Position numbers and translations under genes: made by a program. A DNA stretch of 64,000 nt from Xanthomonas sp. DAR 35659 (GTDB lineage Bacteria > Pseudomonadota > Gammaproteobacteria > Xanthomonadales > Xanthomonadaceae). The DNA lies in contig NZ_CP162488.1 of NCBI RefSeq assembly GCF_041242975.1, positions 1,726,001 to 1,790,000 of the forward strand. Direction: 5' to 3'. Under the pieces are notes generated by a model. It did not search any database. It worked only from the letters and a program-made list of their open reading frames with translations, and had not been told where the DNA came from. Shown in pieces: positions 34,263 to 43,856 of this stretch (the first letter of the stretch is position 1; every line of letters begins with the position of its first letter).

Positions 34263-36500
34263 ATGATCGGATTCCTTCAGCGCTACAACGTCGGGACGCG
34301 GCTCGCGTCCGCCTTCAGCGTCCTCATCCTGCTGTCCTGTGGCCTCGTGGTCGCTGGCCTGCTGACGTTGAAACAGGCGCGCGACATGATGGATACCATC
34401 GTCAATCGGCGCATGCAGATCCTCGATTACACCGGCGAGATGCGCAACGCCAGCGCGCTGATCGCGATCAATCTGCGCAACATCGTGCTGCCGACCACGC
34501 AGGAACAAAACGCGGGCTTCGCCAGGATCGTCGAGGAGCAGCGCCGCTACTACGACCAGGTCCACGACAAGCTCTATGCGATTCCGGTCACCGACGCCAC
34601 CGGCGCGCAGATGCGCAAGCAGATCGACGACGCCTACCAGCGCACCCGCGCGGCCAACCAGCAGGTGCTGGACCTGGGCATGGCCAACAAGGCCGACGAG
34701 GCGCTGAAGGTGATGCTGGGCCAGGCCGCGCCGGCCAACCTGCACTGGCAGGAGGCGATCGCCACCTACGCCGACCGGCAACGCCAGCGCGGCGCCGAGG
34801 CCTATGCCAGCGCCAACGTGGCGATGGACCGCGGCCGCGGCCTGCTGGTGGCCGGCGGCGTCATCGTGGTCTTCGTCAGCGGCCTGCTCGCCTGGTTGAT
34901 CACCCGTAGTCTGACCGTGCCCCTGAACCGCGCCACCCGCGTGGCCGAAGCCATCGCCAGCGGCAAGCTCGACAACGACGTTCGGACCGACGCCCGCGAC
35001 GAGACCGGGCGCCTGCTGATCGCGATGCAGGGCATGCAGCAGCAGGTCGGCCGCCTGATCGACGCGCAGTTGGAGATGGCCAGGCGCCACGATGCCGGCG
35101 AAGTCAGTCATCGCATTGACGCGCAGGCCTTCCCCGGCGACTACGGGCGCATGGCGGCCGAGACCAATGCGCTGGTGGCATCGCACCTGGCGGTGAAGAC
35201 GCGCCTGGCGCAGATCATGGGCCGCTATGCGATCGGCGACCTGTCGCAGGACATGGATCGTCTGCCGGGCGAGGAAGCGGTGTTGAGCCTGACCATGGAC
35301 GAGGTCAAGGCCAATCTGTCGGCGATGAACGGGCAGATCAAGCAACTGGCGACGTCGGCCGCCGCCGGCGACTTCAGCGCGCGCGGCGATGCCGCCCGGT
35401 TCCAGTTCGACTTCCGGGTCATGGTGGAGAGCCTCAACCAGCTGATGGCCACCGCCGACGGCAATCTGCAGTCCCTGTCGGCGTTGCTGCGCTCGATCGC
35501 CGACGGCGACCTGACCGTGCGCATGCACGGCCAGTTCCATGGCGTGTTCGCGCAAATGCGCGACGACGCCAACGCCACCGCCGAGCAACTGGCGCAGATC
35601 GTCGGCCGGATCAAGGACTCGGCGGTATCGATCAACGCCGCGGCCAGCGAGATCGCCACCGGCAACGACGACCTGTCGCGGCGCACCGAGCAGCAGGCGG
35701 CCAGCCTGGAGGAAACCGCCGCCTCGATGGAGGAACTGACCTCCACGGTCAAGCAGAACGCCGAACATGCGCGGCAGGCCAACCAGCTCGCGGCTGGCGC
35801 GGCTGCGGTCGCCTCGGAAGGCGGCGAGGTGGTCGGCCAGGTCGTGGACACGATGAGCGGGATCGAGGCCGCGTCGAAGAAGATCGCCGACATCATCTCT
35901 GTGATCGACGGTATCGCCTTCCAGACCAATATCCTGGCCTTGAATGCGGCCGTGGAAGCGGCGCGCGCCGGCGAGCAGGGCCGCGGCTTCGCCGTGGTCG
36001 CCTCGGAAGTGCGCACCCTGGCGCAGCGTTCGGCCAGCGCGGCCAAGGAGATCAAGGCGTTGATCGACGATTCGGTCGGCCGTGTCGCCGCGGGCTCGGT
36101 GCTGGTCGGCCAGGCCGGCAAGACCATGCAGGAGATCGTGGCCTCGGTGCAGCGCGTCACCGACATCATGAGCGAGATCTCGGCGGCGTCGCAGGAGCAG
36201 TACGCCGGCATCGAGCAGGTCAACCAGACCGTCACCCAGATGGACGAGGCCACCCAGCAGAACGCCGCGCTGGTGGAAGAGGCCAGCGCCGCGGCGCGCG
36301 CGATGGAACAGCAGGCGACCGAGCTGACGCAGGCGGTGGCCGTGTTCAAGCTGGAGGACGGCGTAGCCCCCGCGCGGGTGGCGCAGGCCATCGCCGCGGT
36401 GGCGCCGCCGCGGGCGCGGGCACGTCCTGCCGCACCGGCGCAGGCGCCGCGCCCGCGCGCGGTCGCGCTGGCTAGCGACAAGGACTGGGCCGAGTTCTGA
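34263..36500 (+). CDS. Methyl-accepting chemotaxis protein with 4-helix-bundle sensor
   Basis: A 745-residue transmembrane chemoreceptor. TM1 is near residues 12-38 ([21 protein letters not shown]), followed by a periplasmic helical sensor of the 4HB type, and TM2 near 196-216. A HAMP domain and further HAMP-like segments ([19 protein letters not shown]) lead to the signalling domain with the conserved tip [20 protein letters not shown]. The C-terminus ends DWAEF, matching the W-x-x-F pentapeptide that tethers CheR/CheB in many receptors, after a Pro/Ala linker. The ligand is unknown. It stands alone in the window but may be under sigma-28 control. Confidence 0.93.
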   Translation: MIGFLQRYNVGTRLASAFSVLILLSCGLVVAGLLTLKQARDMMDTIVNRRMQILDYTGEMRNASALIAINLRNIVLPTTQEQNAGFARIVEEQRRYYDQVHDKLYAIPVTDATGAQMRKQIDDAYQRTRAANQQVLDLGMANKADEALKVMLGQAAPANLHWQEAIATYADRQRQRGAEAYASANVAMDRGRGLLVAGGVIVVFVSGLLAWLITRSLTVPLNRATRVAEAIASGKLDNDVRTDARDETGRLLIAMQGMQQQVGRLIDAQLEMARRHDAGEVSHRIDAQAFPGDYGRMAAETNALVASHLAVKTRLAQIMGRYAIGDLSQDMDRLPGEEAVLSLTMDEVKANLSAMNGQIKQLATSAAAGDFSARGDAARFQFDFRVMVESLNQLMATADGNLQSLSALLRSIADGDLTVRMHGQFHGVFAQMRDDANATAEQLAQIVGRIKDSAVSINAAASEIATGNDDLSRRTEQQAASLEETAASMEELTSTVKQNAEHARQANQLAAGAAAVASEGGEVVGQVVDTMSGIEAASKKIADIISVIDGIAFQTNILALNAAVEAARAGEQGRGFAVVASEVRTLAQRSASAAKEIKALIDDSVGRVAAGSVLVGQAGKTMQEIVASVQRVTDIMSEISAASQEQYAGIEQVNQTVTQMDEATQQNAALVEEASAAARAMEQQATELTQAVAVFKLEDGVAPARVAQAIAAVAPPRARARPAAPAQAPRPRAVALASDKDWAEF

Positions 36501-36696
36501 GCGGCTTGCCGCGGGTCGCCGTCCTCTTGCGGGAGGGCGGCGAACCCGTGTGGAACAGGACGGTCGGCGGCCGGCGCGCGTCGTGCCGTAGACGCCGCCT
36601 GTCAGGGTGCCTTGCAAGGCCTTGTTGGCGGCGCGATGTTGAGCGCCGTGCCGCCGTATTACAGAATGCGGCATCGACGACGGCAGGAGCCACCCC

Positions 36697-37164
36697 ATGT
36701 CCAATTCCATTGCCCCAGTGCGACGTGCATCGGTCCACGTCGTCGGCGGCACGCGCCCGAGCGGGCGAGCGCCGTGGGTCCGCCGTCTCGGCCTGCTGGC
36801 CACCGCGTGCGCCAGCCTCGTCGGCTGCGCGATGGCCGATGCGCCGCTGTCCAGGGAGCAGTTCGCCAGCCGGATCGCCACGCTGCTGGAGGGCCGCGAT
36901 GCGGTGGAGGTGCCCGCGTCGGCGCTGACCGCGTTTGCGTGGCAGCGTCTTTGCTTCGAGCGTGGCGACGCGCTCCTGCTGACCTTCAGCGGCGATGGCA
37001 AGACGCGCGTGCTGGCGTTGCCCTACACCCAGTTTTTTGTCGACGAGGGCCACGTGCAGGGATCGCTGGAGGATGCCTGTGTCGCGCCCGGCGACAGGAT
37101 CCTGGTCAAGAAGAAGTATCCGGGCCATGCCGGTCCGGTCGAGTTCCAGAAACCCGGGCCATGA
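36697..37164 (+). CDS. Small lipoprotein-like exported protein, unknown
   Basis: A 155-residue protein with an N-terminal basic region and the hydrophobic run LGLLATACASLVGC ending in a lipobox-like SLVGC at Cys44. The mature part has a compact domain (FASRIATLLEGRDAVEVPASAL, VLALPYTQFFVDEGHV). AGGAG precedes the ATG, supporting this start, but the lipobox sits unusually deep, so an internal start is possible. No family is recognised and the neighbours do not suggest a role. Confidence 0.65.
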   Translation: MSNSIAPVRRASVHVVGGTRPSGRAPWVRRLGLLATACASLVGCAMADAPLSREQFASRIATLLEGRDAVEVPASALTAFAWQRLCFERGDALLLTFSGDGKTRVLALPYTQFFVDEGHVQGSLEDACVAPGDRILVKKKYPGHAGPVEFQKPGP

Positions 37165-37599
37165 GCGCCGAGACGGCCTGCGCTGCCGCGCGTTGCTGAA
37201 GCACCGTTTCCTTGAGGCCAGCCTGGTTGGCAGGCGCCGCGGCGGTGCGACCGACCGATTGTGCATGGTCCTTGCGCATGTCATGCAGCACGATGGCCGG
37301 GCTGGGGATGCGCCGGTCAATATCGAGCGTACATATCGTGCTTGCAGCGCGACGCTGCGCGCTCATGCGCGTATCGCGTGCGTCGATTGCGCTGGGCGGC
37401 ATCGCTGTCTGGCAGCATGCATCCGCGTTGCTTGCGCGGCAGCCCAGGGGTTCCAGATGTTGGCGTCATCGGCTCGTGCCGGCGAGGGCGTGCGGTGCAT
37501 GGCGTTTGCGGATGGCGTTCCGATGCCCGATTTGCGTTGTAGCGCACGCCGTCTTCCCACTGCCGTGCGATGACGTCGCGGCACCAGCGCGCAAAAAGA
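37165..37599. other. 435-base gene-free stretch
   Basis: Between the lipoprotein-like gene and the terminator of the convergent gene I see no coding sequence, RNA gene or repeat. Several short overlapping open frames on both strands lack ribosome sites and protein-like composition. Confidence 0.4.
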
Positions 37600-37632
37600 A
37601 ACGCCGCGGCCGACGTCGGCCGCGGCGTTGCT
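37600..37632 (-). terminator. Rho-independent terminator of the exported protein gene at 37645
   Basis: Positions 37600-37629 form a perfect 30-base palindrome (AACGCCGCGGCCGAC and its complement). Read on the minus strand it is followed by TTTCTTTTTG, a proper U-tract. It begins 12 bases beyond the stop of the minus-strand gene. Confidence 0.85.
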
Positions 37633-37644
37633 AGCCGGATGCGA

Positions 37645-38124
37645 TCATTCCTGCGGGATGGACGAATTGCGCGGGATCACGTACGAGGTGATGTACTCGC
37701 CGTTGGAGCCGTAGATCACGACGATGGTGGTCTTGGCGTCCTGATAGACCACGGTGGCGCTGCACGGGCAGCTCGCGGCGGCGGTGACCATGCCGAGCGG
37801 GCGGTCCTTGTCGTCGTTGACCGCGATCAGTTGCGACTCGGCGGCCGAGCCGATCGGCAGACGCGATTCGGTGCCCGGGGTGATCGACACCACCGTGATC
37901 ACCTCGTCCTTCGCCGAGTTGATCTGCGCGAACTTGAGCCCGGACTTCTCGAACGTGTAGACCTTGAACAGGGGCGACAGGCTGACGTTCTTCTTGCCGG
38001 CCGGGATGCGGTCGCCCAGGCCCTGGACGACATCGTTCGCTTGAAGCTTCTGCCCGGCGGCCTGGGTTTGCCCCGCGGTGAAGGCGGCGGCCAGCACGGC
38101 CAGGGTCAACAGGGGTTTGAACAT
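37645..38124 (-). CDS. Small exported protein, unknown function
   Basis: A 159-residue protein with a clear signal peptide (FKPLLTLAVLAAAFTAGQTQAA, cleavage near residue 22). The mature chain is a probable beta-rich domain (FKVYTFEKSGLKFAQINS, TTIVVIYGSNGEYITSYVIP) with a CPC motif in AASCPCSATVVYQ. I do not recognise the family. It has its own promoter region and a strong intrinsic terminator, so it is monocistronic and may be well expressed. AAGGAGAAA lies just before the ATG. Confidence 0.8.
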   Translation of the reverse strand: MFKPLLTLAVLAAAFTAGQTQAAGQKLQANDVVQGLGDRIPAGKKNVSLSPLFKVYTFEKSGLKFAQINSAKDEVITVVSITPGTESRLPIGSAAESQLIAVNDDKDRPLGMVTAAASCPCSATVVYQDAKTTIVVIYGSNGEYITSYVIPRNSSIPQE

Positions 38125-38712
38125 GGGTCTTTCTCCTTGTCTGATGCAGCGGACCGTTGCGTCGGGGCCGCGCGGCGCCGTGGTCCTTTCCGGCAGGCCG
38201 CTCGGTGCAGGCCGTCTCCAGGCCTGTCATCACGCGTACGGGCGGGAACCTGGCGAAACGACCGTGGCAGCGCATTGGCGGCGGCGACCCGGTCGTCGAG
38301 GCGGGGCTTCCAACTCGACACATGTTCAGTATTTCTGACGTTATTATCGCTGTCAATCAAGAAAATCAATGACATGCGATTGTCTACAGCGCAATCGAAG
38401 GTTTTGTATCTCCGTACCTCGCTGCGCAGCCGGCGGACCACGTGCCGCGTACGGCGTGCGGATGGGAAACGCGACCGCGTGCAGCGCCACGGCCGCCATG
38501 CCGTCCGAACGGTGGCGTCGCGCCGACGCGTGTCACTGGTTTCGTGGGGAGGTGCGGCCGTGCGCATCCTTGCGAGGCCGCGCCCGCGGCACGCGCGGCG
38601 GGCGCGTGCCGCCAGGCCAGAGCGCCGGCCCGATCGCCGCGTTCGGGCCTGGGCGAGCACGCCGCGACCGCGACGCGGTATCGTGTCCGGATTCCTTTCA
38701 GCGACCAGCCCG
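38125..38712. other. Intergenic region between two divergent genes
   Basis: The region 38320-38400 is strikingly AT-richer and holds a promoter for the minus-strand exported protein. The part from 38400 to 38700 is GC-rich and presumably contains the permease promoter. No gene is evident; long open frames crossing it on the plus strand are chance extensions. Confidence 0.45.
38328..38356 (-). promoter_or_regulatory. Sigma-70-like promoter of the exported protein gene
   Basis: On the minus strand TTGACA (38351-38356), a perfect -35, is followed after 17 bases by AATACT (38328-38333), a 4-of-6 match to the -10. It implies a leader of roughly 200 bases before the ATG at 38124. Confidence 0.55.
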
Positions 38713-40098
38713 ATGCCGCATCCGTCCACGTCTTCCGGTTCCGCCGCCACTTCCGCCACGCCCGCGCTGAGCCACGCGCTGAAGCCGCGGCAGCTGATCA
38801 TGATGGGCCTGGGCAGCGCGATCGGCGCCGGCCTGTTCCTGGGCTCGGGCGTGGGCGTGCACGCCGCCGGACCGGCGGTGCTGATCTCCTATCTGGTCGC
38901 AGGCGCCTTGGTGATCATCGTGATGAACGCGTTGGGCGAGATGGCCGCGGCCAAGCCGGCCAGTGGCGCGTTCTCGGTGTACGCGGCCGATGCGATGGGC
39001 GCCACCGCCGGGGCCACGGTGGGCTGGCTGTGGTGGCTGCAATTGGTGATCGTGATCGCCGCCGAGGCGGTGGGCGCGGCCGGTCTGCTGGCCACGGTCT
39101 GGCCGGCGTTGCCGGTGCCGCTGGTCGCGGTGGTGTTCATGGCCGCGTTCACCGCGATCAACCTGCTGGGCGTGCGCAATTTCGGCGAGTTCGAATTCTG
39201 GTTCGCGATCCTCAAGGTGGTGGCGATCCTCGCCTTCATCCTGGTCGGCGTGGCGCTGCTGGCCGGCTGGCTGCCGAACGTGGCGTCGCCCGGTTGGTCC
39301 AACGTCACCGGCAACGGCGGCTTCGCGCCGAAGGGATTGGCCGGCATCGGCGCGGCGCTGCTGGTGGTGGTGTTCGCCTTCGGCGGCACCGAGATCGTGG
39401 CGGTGGCCGCGGCCGAGACCGCCGATCCGGAGCGCAGCATCGCCCGCGCGATCCGCACCGTGGCCTGGCGCATCCTGGTGTTCTACATCGGCTCGCTGAG
39501 CGTGATCATCGCGGTGGTGCCGTGGCAGAGCGAGGCGCTGAGTTCGCCGTTCGCCGCGGTGCTGCAGGCGGCGCGGATTCCCGGCGCGGCCACCGGCATC
39601 ACCCTGATCGCGGTGATCGCGCTGCTGTCGGCGCTCAACGCGAATCTGTACGGTGCCTCGCGGATGATCTTCTCGCTGGCGCAGCGCGGCGAGGCGCCGC
39701 GCGCGCTGGCCGCCACCAACGGCCGCCAGGTGCCGCTGCTGGCGGTGCTGGCGAGCGTGCTGTTCGGCTTCGTCGCCGCGGTGCTGGAACTGCTCTACCC
39801 GAATCGGGTGCTGCCGGTGCTGCTGAACATCGTCGGCGCCACCTGCCTGCTGGTGTGGACCATCTCGCTGCTGTCGCAGTTGATCCTGCGCCGGCGCGCC
39901 GACCGCGCTGGTATCCGCCTGCCGTTCCGCATGCGTGGCTTTCCGGTGCTGACCCTGCTGGCGCTGGCGATCCTGGCGCTGATCTTCGGCCTGCTGGTGG
40001 CCTCGCCCGCCACCCGCGCGCAATTCCTGTCGATGGCCGCGCTGACCGCCGCGATCGCGCTGATCAGCGGCGTGGCGAGGCGGCTGCGCACGCGGTAG
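38713..40098 (+). CDS. Amino-acid permease (APC superfamily)
   Basis: A 461-residue amino-acid:cation symporter with 12 hydrophobic segments. The family signature appears early: LIMMGLGSAIGAGLFLGSGVGVHAAGPAV, followed by NALGEMAAAKPASGAFSVYA and VFAFGGTEIVAVAAAETADPER, which place it in the AAT group (GabP/CycA/AroP-like). The substrate cannot be settled. I chose ATG 38713 (MPHPSTSS); the frame is open well upstream but without family residues. A palindromic repeat lies immediately downstream, so it is probably transcribed alone. Confidence 0.9.
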   Translation: MPHPSTSSGSAATSATPALSHALKPRQLIMMGLGSAIGAGLFLGSGVGVHAAGPAVLISYLVAGALVIIVMNALGEMAAAKPASGAFSVYAADAMGATAGATVGWLWWLQLVIVIAAEAVGAAGLLATVWPALPVPLVAVVFMAAFTAINLLGVRNFGEFEFWFAILKVVAILAFILVGVALLAGWLPNVASPGWSNVTGNGGFAPKGLAGIGAALLVVVFAFGGTEIVAVAAAETADPERSIARAIRTVAWRILVFYIGSLSVIIAVVPWQSEALSSPFAAVLQAARIPGAATGITLIAVIALLSALNANLYGASRMIFSLAQRGEAPRALAATNGRQVPLLAVLASVLFGFVAAVLELLYPNRVLPVLLNIVGATCLLVWTISLLSQLILRRRADRAGIRLPFRMRGFPVLTLLALAILALIFGLLVASPATRAQFLSMAALTAAIALISGVARRLRTR

Positions 40099-40114
40099 GG
40101 CAGCCGCGCCTCCC

Positions 40115-40238
40115 TGTAGGAGCGGCTTCAGCCGCGACAGGATGCCGGCCACTGCGCGGACGGCTTGAGGTGCGCTGCGTTTTTGCGGGAACGGAGAGCA
40201 ATGGGCTTGCGTTCGTCGCGGCTGAAGCCGCTCCTACA
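40115..40238. repeat. REPIN-type inverted repeat with long loop, copy 3
   Basis: Arms 40115-40138 and 40215-40238 are perfect inverted copies of the family arm, but the loop is 76 bases instead of about 21. It separates the convergent permease and ArsB-like genes and may act as a bidirectional transcript end. Confidence 0.85.
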
Positions 40239-40253
40239 GAAGAGCGGCGGCCC

Positions 40254-41516
40254 TCAGCCCAGCAGCAACCGCGCGCCCAGCGCGCACAGCAGCGCCGGTG
40301 GCATCACCAGCGCGCCGACTTTCAGGAAGCGCCAGAAACCCACGTCCTCGCCTTCGCGGCGGATCGCGGTCAGCCACAGGATGGTCGCCAGCGAGCCGGT
40401 GATCGACAGGTTCGGCCCCAGGTCCACGCCGATCAGCAACGCATCGACCACCAGTTGCGGCGGGTGCGCCTGGGCGATGGTGGTGCTGGCGATCAAGCCG
40501 GCCGGCAGGTTGTTCATCAGGTTGGAGGCGAACGCCAGCAGCGTGCCGGCGATGCCGGCGGTGGCCTGCGGCGAGTGCGCGGCGGCGTCGGCCAGGGTGC
40601 GCGCGAGCAGGCCGATCACTCCGGTGCGCGACAGCGCTTCCACCAGCACGAACAGCCCGGCTACCAGCGGCAGCACCGCCCACGAGACCGCCCGCGCCAG
40701 CGGCAGCGGCGATTGCCGCCCGCCCAGGCAGACCGCGGCCAGCGTGGCCAGGCCGGCCAGGCAGGTGGGCAAACCCAGTTCCAGGCCCAGCGCCGAGACG
40801 CCGACCAGCAGCGCCGCGGTGGCCAGGATCCCGGCCAGCGCGAACGCGCCGCCGCGGCCGAGCGGCACCGTGTCCACGCGGTCGGCGCAGCGCCCGCGCA
40901 GGTCCTTGCGCTCGGCCCAGTACAGCATGCCGAAGGTGACGCCGATCGCCAGCAGCGACGGCAGTGCGAACGCGGCCATCCAGGCGCCCAGCGTCGGCAT
41001 GGTGCCGCCGTACAGCACCAGGTTGGCGGGGTTGGAGATCGGCAGCACGAAGCTGGCGGCGTTGGCGATCAGCGCGCAGGCGAACAGCAGCGGCAGCGGC
41101 TTGGCCCCGGCCTTGCGCGCGGCGGCGTACACCGCCGGGGTCAGCACCACCGCGGTGGCGTCGTTGGACAGGAACGCGGTGACCACGATGCCGACGCCGA
41201 ACACCAGCGCGAACAGGCGCCGCGGCGAGCCCTTGGCCAGGTTCACCGCGTGCATCGCCACCCAGTCGAACAGGCCTTCGGCGCGCGCGGTTTCCGACAG
41301 CAGCATCATCCCGATCAGGAACAGATAGACGTCGTAGCCCTTCAGTACCGCATGCCAGGCGTCGGCGCCGGGCATCAGCCCGAGCAGCATCAGCAGCGCG
41401 GCGCCGAGCACCGCCCACAACGCCTCCGGCAGCTTGAACGGCCGCGCGATCACGCCGGCGGTGGCCAGCGCGCAGATGCTCCAGGTGGCGAGGTTCGCCG
41501 CGTGTCCGCTCAGCAT
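40254..41516 (-). CDS. ArsB/NhaD-type ion transporter (arsenic transporter-like)
   Basis: A 420-residue membrane protein of the ion-transporter superfamily with 10-12 hydrophobic segments. Motifs include LMLLGLMPGADAWHAVLKGYDVYLFLIGMML, FLSNDATAVVLTPAVYAAARKAG and the second-half repeat NLMNNLPAGLIAST, as in ArsB arsenite exporters and related carriers. No arsR or arsC is nearby, so an arsenite role is not proven by context. I use ATG 41516 (MLSGHAANLATW); the upstream open frame crosses repeats and is not coding. Confidence 0.85.
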   Translation of the reverse strand: MLSGHAANLATWSICALATAGVIARPFKLPEALWAVLGAALLMLLGLMPGADAWHAVLKGYDVYLFLIGMMLLSETARAEGLFDWVAMHAVNLAKGSPRRLFALVFGVGIVVTAFLSNDATAVVLTPAVYAAARKAGAKPLPLLFACALIANAASFVLPISNPANLVLYGGTMPTLGAWMAAFALPSLLAIGVTFGMLYWAERKDLRGRCADRVDTVPLGRGGAFALAGILATAALLVGVSALGLELGLPTCLAGLATLAAVCLGGRQSPLPLARAVSWAVLPLVAGLFVLVEALSRTGVIGLLARTLADAAAHSPQATAGIAGTLLAFASNLMNNLPAGLIASTTIAQAHPPQLVVDALLIGVDLGPNLSITGSLATILWLTAIRREGEDVGFWRFLKVGALVMPPALLCALGARLLLG

Positions 41517-41924
41517 GGCCAGGCCGCCGCCACGCTCGGGCAGGGCGCACCGCGCCGTTGGCGGCGACGGCGGAGGAGGGGAGTGCGGTCCGCGGCGGGC
41601 GCGTGGGAAAGGAAGGGCATGGCGGCGATTGGCGGGCGCGGGCGGGAAAAATCGGCCGGCAAGGATAACAAGCCGGTCGTCGCCGACTCGCACGGCGGCG
41701 CGATCGTTCAGCGGGTGGAGAGCCGCGGTTCGGCACCGGGACAGGCGGCGCCGAATCTGGATCGGCCGGCGTGAAAGCAGGGACGAGGCCTGCGTGCAAC
41801 ACGGCGGGTGTCGGGGTTGCACGCTCTTCTCTGGTCGCCGACCGCCGACCGCCGACCGCCGACCGCCAACCGCCAACCGCCAACCGCCAACCGCCAATCC
41901 CCAATCCCCAATCCCCAATCCCCG
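41517..41924. other. Intergenic region with a heptanucleotide tandem array
   Basis: Apart from the tandem repeat at 41836-41919, no gene or RNA is recognised in these 408 bases. The open frames that extend the transporter upstream through the repeat have repeat-derived, not protein-like, sequence. Confidence 0.45.
41836..41919. repeat. Twelve tandem 7-bp units drifting from CGCCGAC to CCCCAAT
   Basis: The array is four CGCCGAC, four CGCCAAC, one CGCCAAT and three CCCCAAT units in uninterrupted 7-base register. The ordered change of unit suggests stepwise expansion. The CCCCAAT end is the complement of the GGGGATT/GGGAATC repeats seen at 12112 and 50556. Confidence 0.9.
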
Positions 41925-42374
41925 CTACACGACGTTGCGCTCGATCCAGTCCAGCAAAAAGTCGCTCAGCCCTTGCTTGCCCGGCGGCGAAAGCCCCGCG
42001 CTGCGCGCGAAGCCCACCGCTGCCTGGGCGAGTTCCTGCTTCGCGCGCCGCAACGCCTGCTGCGCCGCGGCCTGCTGCTGGCGCAACTGCACCAGGTGCA
42101 GCGGCGGCCGTCCCGGCGGCGCGAACTTCTGGTCGCGGCGCAGCGCATCGGCCGACAGCGTGGTCGCGTGCGTGGCCTGCAGCAGTGCCTGCCGGGCCAG
42201 CAGCAACTGCAGCAGCCAGTGCCCGGTGTCGCTGAGCCGCCATGGCGCCGCCGGATCCGAGGTGGCGACCAGCAGCGGCGGGATCGCGGCATCGGTGCGC
42301 AGCGCCACCGTCGGGTCGAGGCTGCGCAGCCGTTCGACGAATGCGGCCTGGGGAAAGGAGGGAAGGGTCGCCAT
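41925..42374 (-). CDS. Small hypothetical cytoplasmic protein
   Basis: A 149-residue protein without signal peptide or membrane segment. It starts MATLPSFPQAAFVERLRSLD and has a Trp-containing middle (PWRLSDTGHWLLQLLLARQALL). A long Gln/Ala-rich helical region follows (LHLVQLRQQQAAAQQALRRAKQELAQAAVG), then an acidic hydrophobic end DFLLDWIERNVV. The helix may form a coiled coil. I do not recognise the family. The start ATG 42374 is the only one giving a coherent protein; a longer open frame upstream is Arg-rich and non-coding. Confidence 0.65.
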   Translation of the reverse strand: MATLPSFPQAAFVERLRSLDPTVALRTDAAIPPLLVATSDPAAPWRLSDTGHWLLQLLLARQALLQATHATTLSADALRRDQKFAPPGRPPLHLVQLRQQQAAAQQALRRAKQELAQAAVGFARSAGLSPPGKQGLSDFLLDWIERNVV

Positions 42375-42768
42375 GCTCGGCCTTCGCAAGAAACCGCGGA
42401 CTTTACGGGTTTTGCCGATACAGGTGTACGCGCGGCCTCGCCGAGAGCGTAGCGCCTGTGCGAGCGCGTCGCGCCGATCGCGGGGCACAGCGTGGAAGCA
42501 GGAAGAAGACGATTGAGCACCGCCATGCGGCCGCCCAGTTTGGCCGGCGCTCCTGCGGCGTCTCGCGGGCGCAGTCTGACGAGGCTTCCTCGATCTGCGC
42601 CTGCAGGGCACCTCCGACAGCCCGCTTTCGCCACAATCAAGTCAGATGCGGTTTGCCCTGTAGGAGCGGCTTTAGCCGCGACGAGGCGTTCCCGGTAAAG
42701 CCTGTCGCGGCTGATGCCGCTCCTACAGGACGCTTTCCGAAGCGATTAGAGGTGCCCTGTAGCCGCGG
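42375..42768. other. Intergenic region carrying a REPIN repeat
   Basis: The right half is a 124-base repeat (42604-42727) described separately. The left half (42375-42600) contains nothing I can assign. Confidence 0.5.
42604..42727. repeat. 124-base repeat unit containing REPIN copy 4
   Basis: The arms 42659-42682 and 42704-42727 (TGTAGGAGCGGCTTTAGCCG family, with one mismatch between arms) are preceded by a 55-base tail CAGGGCACCTCCGACAGCCC and onward. The same tail, loop and arms occur without gaps at 60451-60574, so the true repeat is larger than the palindrome. Confidence 0.85.
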
Positions 42769-43506
42769 TCACTCGCGCGCCGATTGCAGGCGGTCGAGGT
42801 ACTCCAGTTCGTTCAGCGCGACGGCATTGCCCGGTTCGACTTCAAGGGAGCGCTTCAGGCTCGCGCGGGCGCCGTCCAGGTCCTGCAGGTCGATCAAGAC
42901 CACGCCGATGCCGCGCAACGCCATCGCCTGCGCCGGGCGCGCCTTCGGAAAGGTTTCGCTCAACGCCAACGCCTGCCGGTAGCTGGATAGCGCCTCGTCC
43001 AGCCGCTGCATGCCGCGCAGGACGTAGCCGCGCTCGATGTAGGCCGGCGCCAGGTATGGCCCGATCGCCACCGCCTGGTCCAGCCAGTCCAGCGCCTGTG
43101 GCCATTGCTGCCGCGCCGCGGCCGCGTAGCCGCGCATCTGCAGCGCCTGGGCGCAGCTGATGTCGATCCACTCGGTGGGCTGGCCATCGGCGTGCGCAGC
43201 GAGAAACGCTTCATATTCGCGCACGTCGGCGACGCTGACCGCGCGCAGGCCGGGGCGTTGCTGGCCGCGGCAATAGGCGACGACGCGGTCCAGCAGCGCG
43301 ATATCGGCGTCGTCGAGCGCGTCCAGGCGCGCTTGCAGCGCGCCCAGTTCCTTGCGGTACTCGGCGCCGGGCCGCGGTGCCGCCTCCGTGTTCAAGTGGG
43401 TGCTGACCTGTGCCGGCGCGGTGTGCGCGCCGCTGGCCAGCAGCGCCGCGATGGCGAACCGCCATGCCCAGCGTGTCCTGCGTGTCCGTCCTTGCGTGCC
43501 GTGCAT
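42769..43506 (-). CDS. Exported tetratricopeptide-repeat protein
   Basis: A 245-residue protein with a signal peptide (WRFAIAALLASGAHTAPAQ, cleavage near residue 32). After a spacer with a Cys pair (VAYCRGQQRP, DISCAQALQM), three TPR-like helix pairs follow: AAARQQWPQALDWLDQAVAI, AYIERGYVLRGMQRLDEALSSYRQA and ALRGIGVVLIDLQDLDGARASLKRSLEVEPGN-type. It probably scaffolds periplasmic partners. The ATG 43506 is preceded by GGGAGGA, a strong ribosome site, which rules out the upstream in-frame ATGs. Confidence 0.83.
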   Translation of the reverse strand: MHGTQGRTRRTRWAWRFAIAALLASGAHTAPAQVSTHLNTEAAPRPGAEYRKELGALQARLDALDDADIALLDRVVAYCRGQQRPGLRAVSVADVREYEAFLAAHADGQPTEWIDISCAQALQMRGYAAAARQQWPQALDWLDQAVAIGPYLAPAYIERGYVLRGMQRLDEALSSYRQALALSETFPKARPAQAMALRGIGVVLIDLQDLDGARASLKRSLEVEPGNAVALNELEYLDRLQSARE

Positions 43507-43856
43507 GCGTCCTCCCGACGCGATGGCGTGGCGCATCATCGCCGCGGCACCCTGCGGCTTGTCAAGTGCGTCGCGCCGTCAGCGCCGCGCAGTGCGAAGG
43601 CGTGCCGCGCCGGTTTGCCGCGCGTCCATCGCGCAAGTCGCATCGCCCAGCGGCTGCTGCCGTCCTCGTTGGCATCATGCCGTCGACAGCGGTGCCCGCG
43701 GCATGCTGCCGCCGGGTTACACATGCGCGTCGATGCGCAGCCAGCGCACCGCCCTGCCATGGCCGAAGCGTCATCGGGGCGTCCGCGACCGGATCGCGAC
43801 CTGGCCGTGCGCCGCCGGTCGCGACGCTTGGCGGCCGCGTGCGCCGCGCCGGTGGC
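43507..43856. other. Intergenic region between esterase and TPR genes
   Basis: 350 bases without a convincing gene. The promoter of the TPR gene should lie here, but I see no strong sigma-70 match or repeat. Confidence 0.35.

Noticed and set aside
34230..37001. 923-codon minus-strand frame opposite the chemoreceptor gene
   Set aside because: It is a His/Arg/Gln-rich antisense shadow of the chemoreceptor; the plus-strand protein has all family motifs.
38442..41774. 1110-codon open frame crossing the permease, a repeat and the ArsB-like gene
   Set aside because: It overlaps two well-supported genes in another frame or strand and has Arg/Gly/Gln-rich composition with no domain.
41836..41919. 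Possible CRISPR array
   Set aside because: The units are 7 bases with no spacers, so it is a simple tandem repeat.
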